Below are positions 26,061 to 35,381 of a stretch of 64,000 nucleotides of DNA, piece by piece. Made by a program: the position numbers and the translations under genes. Each line of letters starts with the position of its first letter. Positions within the stretch are counted from its first letter, which is position 1. The notes under the pieces are model-generated. The model had not been told where the DNA came from. It was given only the letters and a program-made list of their open reading frames with translations, and ran no database searches. Source of the DNA: Vibrio sp. JPW-9-11-11 (lineage in GTDB: Bacteria; Pseudomonadota; Gammaproteobacteria; Enterobacterales; Vibrionaceae); the NCBI RefSeq assembly GCF_013369335.1, contig NZ_SZQJ01000009.1, forward strand, positions 372,001-436,000, written 5' to 3'.

Positions 26061-26897
26061 ATGAACCCCATCACCTTGTCCAACTTGTCTCTGGATACTG
26101 AATCAAGGACACTGAGTAACAATAATGGACGCTCTATTGTGTTGCGCCCATTGAGTTATGAAGTCTTGCTTCTATTGATTGAAAATCACGGTAGACCTGT
26201 CAGAAGAGAAGCCATCTATGAGAGGTGTTGGCAAGGTCGAGTTGTCACTGATCAAGCATTAACCAATGTCATTTCTGAAATTCGTCGACTCTTTATTTCA
26301 TTAAAAGCGCGCGATGTAGAGATTAAAACGATCAGCAAGATCGGTTATTACATTGTGTTTCCAACCGATTCAGAGGCCACGTTGCCAAACACGGTGAAAC
26401 ATTTACCAAACCTGCAAAACACATTACCAGGCACAACTACAAACCTAATTACCCCACAGCTTAGAACACCGCCTTCAGAGGTAAACTCAACCTTATTTCA
26501 TGTTGCCTTAGTTGGAATGCTGTTGGTTTTGGTTTCCGTTTATATTTCACAACCTTGGTCACCTCGTCCGCAGTTTACCGATTCAAGCCACTACCAAAAA
26601 CTATCGCATGGGAATCTCCTCATCTTGTTTGAGAACACTAGTCGCTTTTCGTTGAGCATAGAATCGTTACAATATGCACTCGATGAAACACCTATCGGAA
26701 AATGTCCTGTAACCATCTATTTTAGGCTCTTTGACAGCCTCTTCGATTCACAAAAGCTTTCTAGCAAAGCATTTGTATATGATGTTTCAACCCATCGGAG
26801 TACAACCAACACCGTGTACTCTATTGACCGGACAAATCTCGTAGCGACTATCGCCAAAATGGTGGTGAGGGAGCACAACAGTGCGTGTAATTTATAG
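26061..26897 (+). CDS. ToxR-like transmembrane transcriptional regulator
   Basis: A 278-residue protein. Residues 8-105 form an OmpR/ToxR-type winged helix (VLRPLSYEVLLLLIENHGRPV, TNVISEIRRLF, IKTISKIGYYIVF). Residues 106-160 are a Pro/Thr/Asn-rich linker, about 162-181 a single transmembrane helix (VALVGMLLVLVSVYIS), and the rest a periplasmic sensor domain ending in a lone cysteine (NSACNL). This is the ToxR layout, in which a membrane-bound DNA-binding protein is guarded by a small ToxS-type partner. The next gene overlaps it by 17 bases and encodes such a partner. It is too diverged to be ToxR itself. The divergent barrel gene is a likely target. Confidence 0.8.
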   Translation: MNPITLSNLSLDTESRTLSNNNGRSIVLRPLSYEVLLLLIENHGRPVRREAIYERCWQGRVVTDQALTNVISEIRRLFISLKARDVEIKTISKIGYYIVFPTDSEATLPNTVKHLPNLQNTLPGTTTNLITPQLRTPPSEVNSTLFHVALVGMLLVLVSVYISQPWSPRPQFTDSSHYQKLSHGNLLILFENTSRFSLSIESLQYALDETPIGKCPVTIYFRLFDSLFDSQKLSSKAFVYDVSTHRSTTNTVYSIDRTNLVATIAKMVVREHNSACNL

Positions 26898-27366
26898 TCT
26901 GGCGTTGTTTGCCGCGTCATTAATAGGCATGTATTCGCTTCAAAGCCAACAGGGGCAAGCTCCATTGAATGGCACTCGATGGGTGTGCGCTGAAAGCAAA
27001 AGTGGTTTCACTCAACGCGCATACCAAAACATTGCTGAAATTAACGAATCACATACCTTATTTTTTACCTCAGCAGATATGATGACTCAGTACCACAAAG
27101 GAGAAGTCACTTTCCATGATGGCCGCACAGACAGCTTCGAGGTCGTGTATCTCGTCCATTATCAGCAACAAGAGAATAACCTAAAAATGAAATACGTCAG
27201 CCTGCAATGGGCTGACAAACCCAACAATCAACCACTGTTGACGGAAAACATCAAAATACTCGAGGGGCTCACCGTCGATATTAACTACTTTATTGAGGAT
27301 CACTACCTTTACCTGTCGAATAGAAGTGGTAGCGAAGACAGCAATTTCGTTTGTTACTCCAGTTGA
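26881..27366 (+). CDS. ToxS-like membrane-anchored periplasmic partner protein
   Basis: A 161-residue protein with an N-terminal signal anchor (VIYSLALFAASLIGMYSL). It is followed by a periplasmic domain with two cysteines (WVCAESKSG near residue 36 and NFVCYSS at the end). It starts with GTG at 26881, inside the end of the ToxR-like gene, with GGGAG seven bases upstream, so translation is coupled. Size, topology and position match ToxS, which stabilises ToxR, but I see no clear ToxS sequence motif. It is an inferred cofactor of the upstream regulator. Confidence 0.65.
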   Translation: MRVIYSLALFAASLIGMYSLQSQQGQAPLNGTRWVCAESKSGFTQRAYQNIAEINESHTLFFTSADMMTQYHKGEVTFHDGRTDSFEVVYLVHYQQQENNLKMKYVSLQWADKPNNQPLLTENIKILEGLTVDINYFIEDHYLYLSNRSGSEDSNFVCYSS

Positions 27367-27382
27367 TACACCTTAGACATTT

Positions 27383-28282
27383 TCAGAAATAGTGCGAAAT
27401 CGCCAAGTACCGCGTGCGAATGTGTTCAATTAGTAACTTCACCTTATTTGGCGGCTGACGGGTAAATGGATATACCGCATAGATCCCCAGTCGTTTGCCA
27501 ACCTGCTCTGGAAACAAATCGACTAACTGACCATTGCGGATATCATGATAGACCAAGCATCTTGGTACGTACGCAATACCGTGCCCACCCAGGGCGGCCT
27601 TGCGCAGCGCCGTCGCGTTATCGGTTGAAAATGACCCCGAGACTCGCACGATGTAATTGCCTTGTTGCGCTTTAAACTCCCATTCACTAGCGCCTGTGGT
27701 TTGGTAAGCGTATTGCAAACAGTTATGCATAGTCAGATCTTGTGGATCGCAGGGTTTGCCGTTACGAGCAATGTAGGAAGGCGACGCACACACCACCCAT
27801 TGCGAATCGAGAATATGTCGTGCAATCAAGCTCGAATCTTCAAGATAGCCAGTACGAATGACCAAATCAAAGCCCCCTTCGACCAAATCAACAAAGCGAT
27901 TATCGAGTGACATATCGACGGTGAGTCCGGGATGAAGATTACAAAACTCCGCAACGGCATCGGCGAGAATTAAGTCGCCCGAGATCGACGGCACCGACAT
28001 TTTGATATGACCGCTGACTTTTTCTCCAAAGCCCGACACTGCATCCATCGCTTCTTGAGCGGCTTGCTTCACATTTTTAGCACCGTGCGTTAACGCCTTA
28101 CCCGCTTCTGTTAACGTTAATTTACGCGTTGTTCGGTATAATAGCTGAACACCAATTTCTTCTTCTAAACGCGCTATCCTTTTGCTAACTACCGAATTTG
28201 TAAGGTTATTTGCTTCTGCAACCTTACTAAAACTTCCCATTTCTACGACTTGAGAGAAAAGAATTAAATCATCTGCTCGCAT
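27383..28282 (-). CDS. LysR-family transcriptional regulator
   Basis: A 299-residue protein with the LysR winged helix at residues 1-60 (LILFSQVVEMGSFSKVAE, RIARLEEEIGVQLLYRTTRKL) and a substrate-binding domain. It belongs to the large AaeR/DsdC-like group with ADAVAEFCNLHPGLTVDMSLD and QPPNKVKLLIEHIR. It is divergent from the lactate permease operon with 155 bases between, so it is a good candidate for its regulator. The inducer is not known. Its stop lies 16 bases from that of the ToxS-like gene. Confidence 0.82.
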   Translation of the reverse strand: MRADDLILFSQVVEMGSFSKVAEANNLTNSVVSKRIARLEEEIGVQLLYRTTRKLTLTEAGKALTHGAKNVKQAAQEAMDAVSGFGEKVSGHIKMSVPSISGDLILADAVAEFCNLHPGLTVDMSLDNRFVDLVEGGFDLVIRTGYLEDSSLIARHILDSQWVVCASPSYIARNGKPCDPQDLTMHNCLQYAYQTTGASEWEFKAQQGNYIVRVSGSFSTDNATALRKAALGGHGIAYVPRCLVYHDIRNGQLVDLFPEQVGKRLGIYAVYPFTRQPPNKVKLLIEHIRTRYLAISHYF

Positions 28283-28437
28283 TGATTATGCCAATTTTGG
28301 AACTAATTATTTTCATTATTTCCCTATATCAACAAAAAATAAAGGCGTAAATTCACCCCCAATTAACAAAACCATCACAAATATAAAATCTAAGAGACTC
28401 CTAAGAGTCCTGATTGAAGAATGTAAAGGACATACCA

Positions 28438-30126
28438 ATGAGCGATACCCTACTAGCCCTTGTGGCTTTTTCACCGATCGTGGTAGCAGCCATACTCCTG
28501 GTCGGACTCAACTGGCCAGCAAAACGCGCCATGCCCATAGCCTTTGGCTTAACCGTTGTCATAGCCCTATTTGCCTGGGACATGTCAATCACTCGCGTCA
28601 TCGCCTCAGTTTTTCAAGGCTTAGGCATTACCGTCTCGGTACTATGGATTGTATTTGGCGCCATCTTCTTGCTTAACACGCTCAAGCACACTGGCGCAAT
28701 TTCGACCATACGTAACGGCTTTACCAATATCTCGCCCGACAGACGCGTTCAGGCCATCATTATTGCTTGGTGTTTTGGGTCGTTTATCGAGGGAGCGTCA
28801 GGATTTGGTACCCCAGCTGCGATTGCCGCGCCACTGCTAGTCGCGATCGGCTTCCCTGCGCTGGCTGCGGTACTAATGGGCATGATGATTCAATCGACGC
28901 CCGTCTCTTTCGGTGCGGTCGGTACACCTATCATCGTCGGGGTAAATAAAGGTCTTGATACCCACAACATAGGTGAAACACTGATGGCAAATGGCTCAAC
29001 GTGGGATGCGTATTTGCAACAGATCACCTCGAGTGTCGCGTTAATTCATGCTGGTGTCGGAACCATGATTCCGGTATTGATGGCGATGATGTTGACCCGT
29101 TTTTTTGGTAGCAAAAGAAGCTGGACCGAAGGTATGGACATTTTACCATTCGCCCTATTTGCCGGTCTTGCTTTCACCATTCCTTACGCTCTAACTGGCG
29201 TCTTTCTTGGTGCTGAATTCCCATCACTGATTGGTGGCTTGGTTGGCTTATCGATTGTGGTTTCAGCCGCCAAGCGAGGCTTCCTTGTGCCAAAAACAAC
29301 GTGGGATTTTGAGGATGAAAACAAATGGCCAGCTGAGTGGTTAGGTTCACTTAAAATCGAGCTCGACGACATTAAAACCAAACCTATGAGTATGGCACTT
29401 GCTTGGTTGCCGTACGTGTTGTTAGCCGTGGTTCTTGTGGCGAGCAGAGTCAGCGGCGAGTTTAAAGCCATGTTGACTGGCGTCAGCGTGTCGTTTGCAA
29501 ACATCTTAGGTGAAACCGGGGTCAGTACTGCAATCCAGCCTCTTTATCTACCCGGTGGTATCTTGGTTTTCGTTGCCTTGGTTGCGGTTTTGCTTCAATC
29601 ACGCAGCGCTGCACCACTGGTCAAAGCGTTCGGTGAGTCGAGTAAAACTCTGATTGGTGCAGGTTTTGTATTGGTGTTTACCATCCCAATGGTGCGTATT
29701 TTTATTAACTCTGGCGTCAATGCCGCCGATTTAGCCAGTATGCCAGTAACAACAGCGAACTTCGCGGCTGGTCTTGTAGGCGATGCTTTCCCAGCACTAA
29801 GTGCCACAGTAGGCGCACTAGGCGCCTTTATTGCCGGTTCTAACACCGTTTCTAACATGATGTTTAGCCAATTTCAGTTCGAAGTGGCACAGACACTGAC
29901 CATATCCAGTGCTGTCGTGGTGGCACTCCAAGCGGTTGGTGCGGCGGCAGGCAACATGATTGCCATTCACAACGTGGTCGCCGCTTCAGCCACTGTCGGC
30001 CTGTTAGGACGAGAAGGAGCCACGCTGCGCAAAACTATAATCCCAACCATGTACTACCTACTGGTCACAGGTGTTGTTGGTCTGGTGGCTATCTACGGCC
30101 TGCAGATCACCGACGCTCTGATGTAA
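28438..30126 (+). CDS. lctP: L-lactate permease
   Basis: A 562-residue LctP-family transporter with about a dozen hydrophobic segments. It carries the family signature [22 protein letters not shown], followed by [16 protein letters not shown] and later [14 protein letters not shown]. It brings lactate (both isomers in known members, and glycolate) across the inner membrane with protons. The ATG at 28438 has AAGGA eight bases upstream. It heads an operon with L-lactate and D-lactate dehydrogenases. Confidence 0.93.
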   Translation: MSDTLLALVAFSPIVVAAILLVGLNWPAKRAMPIAFGLTVVIALFAWDMSITRVIASVFQGLGITVSVLWIVFGAIFLLNTLKHTGAISTIRNGFTNISPDRRVQAIIIAWCFGSFIEGASGFGTPAAIAAPLLVAIGFPALAAVLMGMMIQSTPVSFGAVGTPIIVGVNKGLDTHNIGETLMANGSTWDAYLQQITSSVALIHAGVGTMIPVLMAMMLTRFFGSKRSWTEGMDILPFALFAGLAFTIPYALTGVFLGAEFPSLIGGLVGLSIVVSAAKRGFLVPKTTWDFEDENKWPAEWLGSLKIELDDIKTKPMSMALAWLPYVLLAVVLVASRVSGEFKAMLTGVSVSFANILGETGVSTAIQPLYLPGGILVFVALVAVLLQSRSAAPLVKAFGESSKTLIGAGFVLVFTIPMVRIFINSGVNAADLASMPVTTANFAAGLVGDAFPALSATVGALGAFIAGSNTVSNMMFSQFQFEVAQTLTISSAVVVALQAVGAAAGNMIAIHNVVAASATVGLLGREGATLRKTIIPTMYYLLVTGVVGLVAIYGLQITDALM

Positions 30127-30134
30127 CCGTTTTC

Positions 30135-30201
30135 GGCGTTAATGCGCTCTTGCTTGCCCACGAATGTGAAAACGCTAGCAAAAAAAAACAGCATTAACGC
30201 C
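30135..30201. repeat. 11-bp inverted repeat between lctP and lldD
   Basis: GGCGTTAATGC (30135-30145) and GCATTAACGCC (30191-30201) are perfect complements, 45 bases apart. The loop holds a run of nine to ten A. The hairpin could stabilise or process the mRNA between the two genes. Confidence 0.6.
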
Positions 30202-30274
30202 TATTGCTTTAGATGTCGACCATACTAAGCCTTCTAGAGAAAGGCGTCGTATAACCCATTAATAGGATTGAATT

Positions 30275-31414
30275 ATGATCATCTCTGCTTCGACTGACTA
30301 CCGTGCTGCGGCGAAAGCCAAACTGCCGCCGTTCCTGTTTCATTACATCGATGGCGGCTCCTATGGGGAGCACACGCTCAGAAGAAATACCGAAGATCTT
30401 GCTGATATCGCTCTCAAGCAACGAGTATTGAAAAACATGCAGGATCTTAGCCTAGAAACAGAGATTTTTGGTGAACAGTTTTCAATGCCCATCGCTCTGG
30501 CACCAGTTGGTCTTACAGGAATGTACGCTCGTCGTGGTGAAGTTCAGGCCGCCAAGGCTGCCGAGAACAAAGGGATTCCTTTTACCATGTCGACCGTTTC
30601 TGTCTGTCCAATTGAAGAAGTGGTGCCTCAAATTCAGCGCCCAATGTGGTTCCAGCTCTACGTACTTAAAGACCGTGGTTTTATGAAAAACGTACTAGAG
30701 CGCGCCAAAGCCGCGGGCGTCACTACGCTGGTGTTTACCGTGGATATGCCCGTACCGGGTGCACGCTATCGAGATATGCACTCGGGAATGAGCGGCCCCA
30801 ATGCAGCGATGCGTCGTGTATTGCAAGCGATGCGCCACCCCAATTGGGCGGTAGATGTTGGCCTGTTAGGTAAGCCTCATGATTTAGGTAACATATCAAC
30901 CTACCGCGGCGAGCCGACTAAGCTTGAAGACTACATCGGCTGGCTTGGCGCCAACTTTGACCCTTCAATTTCATGGCAAGACTTAGAGTGGATTCGTGAG
31001 TTTTGGGATGGTCCAATGGTAATTAAAGGTATTCTTGACGAACAAGATGCCAAAGACGCAGTGAGCTTTGGCGCCGATGGAATTGTTGTTTCCAACCATG
31101 GCGGTCGCCAACTCGACGGTGTTCTGTCTACAGCCAAAGCACTGCCGAGTATCGCCGACGCAGTCAAAGGTGACTTGAAGATTTTTGTTGATTCAGGCAT
31201 TCGTACTGGCCTAGATGTGGTGCGTATGCTTGCTCTTGGCGCAGACTGTACCTTATTGGGTCGTTCGTTTATCTACGCACTCGCCGCGCAAGGACAAGCC
31301 GGAGTCGAAAACTTACTCGATCTATACGAAAAAGAGATGCGCGTCGCCATGACGTTAACCGGTGCCAAATGTATTCAAGATCTCAACCGGGATTCACTGG
31401 TCAACTTTAAGTAA
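30275..31414 (+). CDS. lldD: L-lactate dehydrogenase, FMN-dependent (quinone)
   Basis: A 379-residue alpha-hydroxy-acid oxidase family enzyme that oxidises L-lactate to pyruvate and feeds electrons to quinone at the membrane. It has the FMN barrel and the catalytic histidine in [12 protein letters not shown]. Other landmarks are [31 protein letters not shown] and the phosphate-binding [17 protein letters not shown]. The length matches LldD. It lies second in the lactate operon, after lctP. Confidence 0.94.
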   Translation: MIISASTDYRAAAKAKLPPFLFHYIDGGSYGEHTLRRNTEDLADIALKQRVLKNMQDLSLETEIFGEQFSMPIALAPVGLTGMYARRGEVQAAKAAENKGIPFTMSTVSVCPIEEVVPQIQRPMWFQLYVLKDRGFMKNVLERAKAAGVTTLVFTVDMPVPGARYRDMHSGMSGPNAAMRRVLQAMRHPNWAVDVGLLGKPHDLGNISTYRGEPTKLEDYIGWLGANFDPSISWQDLEWIREFWDGPMVIKGILDEQDAKDAVSFGADGIVVSNHGGRQLDGVLSTAKALPSIADAVKGDLKIFVDSGIRTGLDVVRMLALGADCTLLGRSFIYALAAQGQAGVENLLDLYEKEMRVAMTLTGAKCIQDLNRDSLVNFK

Positions 31415-31517
31415 CTCAAGTGGGTGTCACAGCAAATAACTCGATACTGTGACACCTTGTTTCTACTGGCCACCAATAAAAAATCATAAGGCCAGCAGCT
31501 CGCACAAGGAAGCCGAC

Positions 31518-34355
31518 ATGTCGACACGTAACAATGACACTATCTACCAGCAGCTCCAATCGTTACTCGCGGTTGAAATTGACACGAAACGAATCGTAAC
31601 AGAGGAAGCCAAGCGCCTCGCCTATGGAACCGATGCCAGTTTTTATCGTTTGGTTCCAAAGATCGTTCTGCGCTTAAAGAGCCTCGATGAAGTCATTTAT
31701 GCGATTCAGTGCTGTAAAGAGATGGCGGTGCCTTTTACGTTTCGCGCCGCAGGGACTAGCCTTTCTGGTCAAGCGGTTTCTGATTCCGTCTTGATCACCC
31801 TCACCGATGATTGGCGTGGTCACCAGATCATCGATGGCGGCGAGAAAATCCTCCTTCAGCCGGGAGTCATCGGCGCCGATGCGAACAAATATCTGGCACC
31901 GTTTCAGCGTAAAATTGGCCCAGATCCGGCTTCAATTAACACCTGTAAAATCGGCGGTATTGCGGCCAACAATGCCAGTGGTATGTGCTGTGGTACCGCG
32001 CAGAACTCCTATCGTACCGTCGATAGCATCAAAATCGTCTTTAGCGACGGTACGCTACTCGATACCAGTAGCGCCGACAGTATTGCGGCATTTCGTGTTG
32101 CAAGACCCGATATTATTGAGGGCCTAACCCGACTGGTCGCCGAAACCCAAGCCAACGCTGAGCTAAGTGAACGTATCCGACATAAATATCGCCTGAAAAA
32201 TACCACTGGCTATGCGCTCAACGCCTTGGTTGATTATGAAGACCCAATAGAGGTACTTGAACACTTGATGATAGGCTCAGAAGGCACCTTGGGCTTTATC
32301 GCTGAAATTACCTACAACACTGTGGTCGAGCATCCGTTTAAAGCCTCTTCATTGTTGGTGTTCGCTGATATTGAAGAAGCCAGTCGCGCTGTGACGACAC
32401 TATCAAAAACCCCCGTGGCGGCCGTTGAGCTGATGGATGGTCGCGCTCTGCGCTCGGTGGCGGATAAACCAGGCATGCCAGAGTTTATTGCACAGCTTGA
32501 TATTGAAGCGGCCGCGCTGTTGGTCGAAACCCATGCTAGCTGTCAGCACAGCATCGACGACCAATGTCAGCAAATCATGGCGTCGCTGGCTGATTATTCG
32601 ATTATTGAGTCCGTTCCTTTTACTCTCGATGCAAATATGGTCGCTACCCTTTGGGGCATTCGTAAAGGGATGTTTCCCGCGGTTGGCGCTGTACGCGAAG
32701 TCGGGACAACTGTCATCATCGAAGATGTCGCTTTCCCAGTAGAGAACCTTGCTAACGGCGTGCGCGATCTGCAGTCACTGTTTGATAAGTACCATTACAA
32801 CGAAGCAATCATCTTTGGTCACGCACTTGAGGGCAACTTACACTTTGTCTTTACTCAAGGGTTCGACTCACAACAAGAGATTGACCGCTATGGGCAGTTT
32901 ATGGATGAGGTGGCAGAACTGGTGGCCGTTAAGTATCAGGGCTCTCTTAAAGCCGAGCATGGTACCGGGCGTAATATGGCACCTTATGTCGAACTCGAAT
33001 GGGGCAAAGACGGCTACCAATTGATGCAGCAAATCAAGGCATTGTTCGACCCACAAGGTTTGCTCAACCCAGGGGTGATTATTAACGATAATCCCCATTC
33101 GCATATCGAAAATCTCAAGCCAATGCCCGCTGCCGACGACTTGGTCGACCGCTGTATCGAGTGTGGTTTCTGTGAGCCGGTTTGTCCTTCACGCACGTTA
33201 ACCCTATCTCCACGCCAACGGATCGTGCTTTATCGAGAGTTGCAACGACGCCGGGCGGCAGGCGAGAAAACCGCTGCCACCGAGCTTGAACAGACGTTTG
33301 AGTACCAAGGCCTAGATACCTGCGCCGCAACCGGGCTATGTGCAGACCGCTGTCCGGTTGGCATTAATACCGGCGATCTGGTCAAGCAACTCCGTACAGC
33401 AAAATACCGTAAGTTTACCCCAATCGCCAAATGGACAGCCGACCATTTTGCTACCACGACAACACTGACTCGCGCGTCACTCAAAGCCAACCAAATTGCG
33501 GTCAAGATGATAGGTGAAAATGCGGTGGGAGGTATGACAAATGGGCTGCGTAAGCTGTCGGGGGGGAAAACACCTATCTGGCTCGCCGAGACGCCACAGT
33601 CGAATAATCATAAGCTCGAACAAGCGATGGAACTGCTAGTACGATCGGATAAAAAAGTGGTTTATCTGCCCTCTTGCGCCTCTCGTACTATGGGACAACA
33701 ACCTAACGCTCAAGATCAACGCAGCCTAACAGAGGTGACATTGTCACTTATTAAAAAGGCAGGATTTGAAGTCATCATCCCTGAGGCACTCAACGACCAA
33801 TGTTGTGGCATGCCCTACGACAGCAAAGGCATGCATGAAGTCGCCGACAACAAAGTCAAGCAACTAGAGACGGCGCTTTGGCAAGCGAGCTATGAAGGTG
33901 AATACCCAATACTGATGGATACCAGCCCCTGCGCTAAACGAAGCGTCGAACACTTCACGAAACCGATGGAAATACTCGAGCCAACGGGTTTTGTCTCTAA
34001 ATACCTACTCGATCATCTAACCATCACACCTAAAGACGAAACCGTGATGCTTCATATCACCTGTAGTTCGCGTCGAATGGGATTAGACAACGACATGCAA
34101 GCACTCGCCAAAGCGTGTGTGTCGAACGTCGTGGTTCCCGAGCACATTTCTTGCTGTGGATGGGCTGGCGATAAGGGGTTCACTACCCCTGAACTCAATG
34201 AAGCCGCTGTCCACCCGCTGAAATCACAAGTACCTGCTGACTGCCAGCGCGGATTTAGCAACAGCCGTACGTGTGAAATTGGGCTTTCTCATCACAGCGG
34301 CATCCCTTACCAGTCAATTCTTTATCTGGTTGATGAGGTCAGCTCCTCTCTCTAG
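31518..34355 (+). CDS. dld: D-lactate dehydrogenase, FAD-binding with Fe-S C-terminal half (Dld-II type)
   Basis: A 945-residue fusion. The N-terminal half is a PCMH-type FAD domain (FTFRAAGTSLSGQAVSDSV, IGGIAANNASGMCCGT, HPFKASSLLVF) with a GlcD-like cap containing FGHALEGNLHFVF and KAEHGTGRNM. The C-terminal half has two ferredoxin cluster motifs (CIECGFCEPVCP and CAATGLCADRCPVG) and two CCG domains (DQCCGMPYD, ISCCGWAGDKGF). It oxidises D-lactate and passes electrons to the respiratory chain. I chose the ATG at 31518 because AAGGAAG precedes it; the longer reading adds an unlikely leader. It is the third gene of the lactate operon. Confidence 0.9.
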   Translation: MSTRNNDTIYQQLQSLLAVEIDTKRIVTEEAKRLAYGTDASFYRLVPKIVLRLKSLDEVIYAIQCCKEMAVPFTFRAAGTSLSGQAVSDSVLITLTDDWRGHQIIDGGEKILLQPGVIGADANKYLAPFQRKIGPDPASINTCKIGGIAANNASGMCCGTAQNSYRTVDSIKIVFSDGTLLDTSSADSIAAFRVARPDIIEGLTRLVAETQANAELSERIRHKYRLKNTTGYALNALVDYEDPIEVLEHLMIGSEGTLGFIAEITYNTVVEHPFKASSLLVFADIEEASRAVTTLSKTPVAAVELMDGRALRSVADKPGMPEFIAQLDIEAAALLVETHASCQHSIDDQCQQIMASLADYSIIESVPFTLDANMVATLWGIRKGMFPAVGAVREVGTTVIIEDVAFPVENLANGVRDLQSLFDKYHYNEAIIFGHALEGNLHFVFTQGFDSQQEIDRYGQFMDEVAELVAVKYQGSLKAEHGTGRNMAPYVELEWGKDGYQLMQQIKALFDPQGLLNPGVIINDNPHSHIENLKPMPAADDLVDRCIECGFCEPVCPSRTLTLSPRQRIVLYRELQRRRAAGEKTAATELEQTFEYQGLDTCAATGLCADRCPVGINTGDLVKQLRTAKYRKFTPIAKWTADHFATTTTLTRASLKANQIAVKMIGENAVGGMTNGLRKLSGGKTPIWLAETPQSNNHKLEQAMELLVRSDKKVVYLPSCASRTMGQQPNAQDQRSLTEVTLSLIKKAGFEVIIPEALNDQCCGMPYDSKGMHEVADNKVKQLETALWQASYEGEYPILMDTSPCAKRSVEHFTKPMEILEPTGFVSKYLLDHLTITPKDETVMLHITCSSRRMGLDNDMQALAKACVSNVVVPEHISCCGWAGDKGFTTPELNEAAVHPLKSQVPADCQRGFSNSRTCEIGLSHHSGIPYQSILYLVDEVSSSL

Positions 34356-34367
34356 CACGCTCGCTGA

Positions 34368-34396
34368 GTTCGAGCTACCTACATGGTAGCTCGAAC
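34368..34396. terminator. 12-bp hairpin after the lactate operon
   Basis: GTTCGAGCTACC and GGTAGCTCGAAC are perfect complements around TACAT. No T tract follows on the plus strand (AAAAACTT instead). It may end transcription with help from Rho or protect the 3-prime end. Confidence 0.5.
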
Positions 34397-34483
34397 AAAA
34401 ACTTCCCTTCACGCGTGCATTTTTTGATGCTTTTCGCCAACGAAAATGCTTAGATATCACGAGCAGTAAGCGCGAGGAGTCAC

Positions 34484-35101
34484 ATGAAAATCATTATCTT
34501 ACATGGTCTGTATATGCACGGAATGGTGATGAAACCACTGAGCTATAAACTCAATGGCATGGGTTATCAAACCCAAGTACTCACCTACAATAGCCTCGCC
34601 ATCGACGAACAACGTGTGTTCAGTGATATTGATCGTGCACTGTGCCCAAAAGGAAGCAACATATTGGTCGGCCACAGTTTAGGCGGGCTGATTATCAAGC
34701 ATTACCTAAAAGCCCGCCAACCTTCCACTCGCCAAGTCTCTCATGTGGTCGCCATAGGCTCACCATTAAAAGGAGCATCTATCGCTTCAAAAATTCAAGA
34801 CATAGGCTTGGGAGCAATTTTAGGCAACGCGCCCGAATTTGGCCTGACTCAACACGAAGAAGATTGGCATTTTGCTCAAAAACTCGGCAGTATCGCCGGC
34901 ACGCTACCCATAGGTGCCCGATCTCTTCTGATCAGCGACGACGACAAACGCTCCGACGGTACTGTTACGGTTGAAGAGACAAAAATCCCCGGCATGACTG
35001 ACCATATTGAGATTAATAATAGCCATACCAGCTTAATCTATGGCGCGTCGACCTTAGAGCAAATTCATCACTTCATTCAATATGACTGTTTCAAACATTA
35101 G
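34484..35101 (+). CDS. Alpha/beta hydrolase, lipase/PGAP1-like
   Basis: A 205-residue hydrolase with the nucleophile elbow VGHSLGGLI, an opening ILHGLYMHG oxyanion loop, and a late histidine in NNSHTSLIYG. No signal peptide is seen, so it is cytoplasmic. Proteins of this kind cleave esters or act as permuted triacylglycerol lipase-like enzymes. The real substrate is unknown. GAGGAG precedes the ATG. Confidence 0.75.
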   Translation: MKIIILHGLYMHGMVMKPLSYKLNGMGYQTQVLTYNSLAIDEQRVFSDIDRALCPKGSNILVGHSLGGLIIKHYLKARQPSTRQVSHVVAIGSPLKGASIASKIQDIGLGAILGNAPEFGLTQHEEDWHFAQKLGSIAGTLPIGARSLLISDDDKRSDGTVTVEETKIPGMTDHIEINNSHTSLIYGASTLEQIHHFIQYDCFKH

Positions 35102-35103
35102 AG

Positions 35104-35123
35104 AAAGCATCCGCGTGCTTTTG
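35104..35123 (+). terminator. Weak hairpin after hydrolase gene
   Basis: AAAGCA and TGCTTT pair around TCCGCG, followed by TGG. Only a short stem and T tract, so it is a weak terminator candidate. Confidence 0.3.
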
Positions 35124-35381
35124 GCCAAGAATACCAACAACACGAGTATGATCGCTCAACAATCAATTTGAACTATTTCAATCGTTGGCAGCGTAAAACG
35201 TAAGCATCACTCACATCCATAACCCACTACAGTGCATTTTATCAACAGCAAGGCAATGTGAATTGGTTATAATATAATGATAAATCGAGTAAATTGCGTA
35301 CCGCACACTGGCACAGGTTGTCGCTCACGCAAGTTCCGGTTTCAAGACGTCAGGCTAGATCAAACATAGGGTAAACAATTT

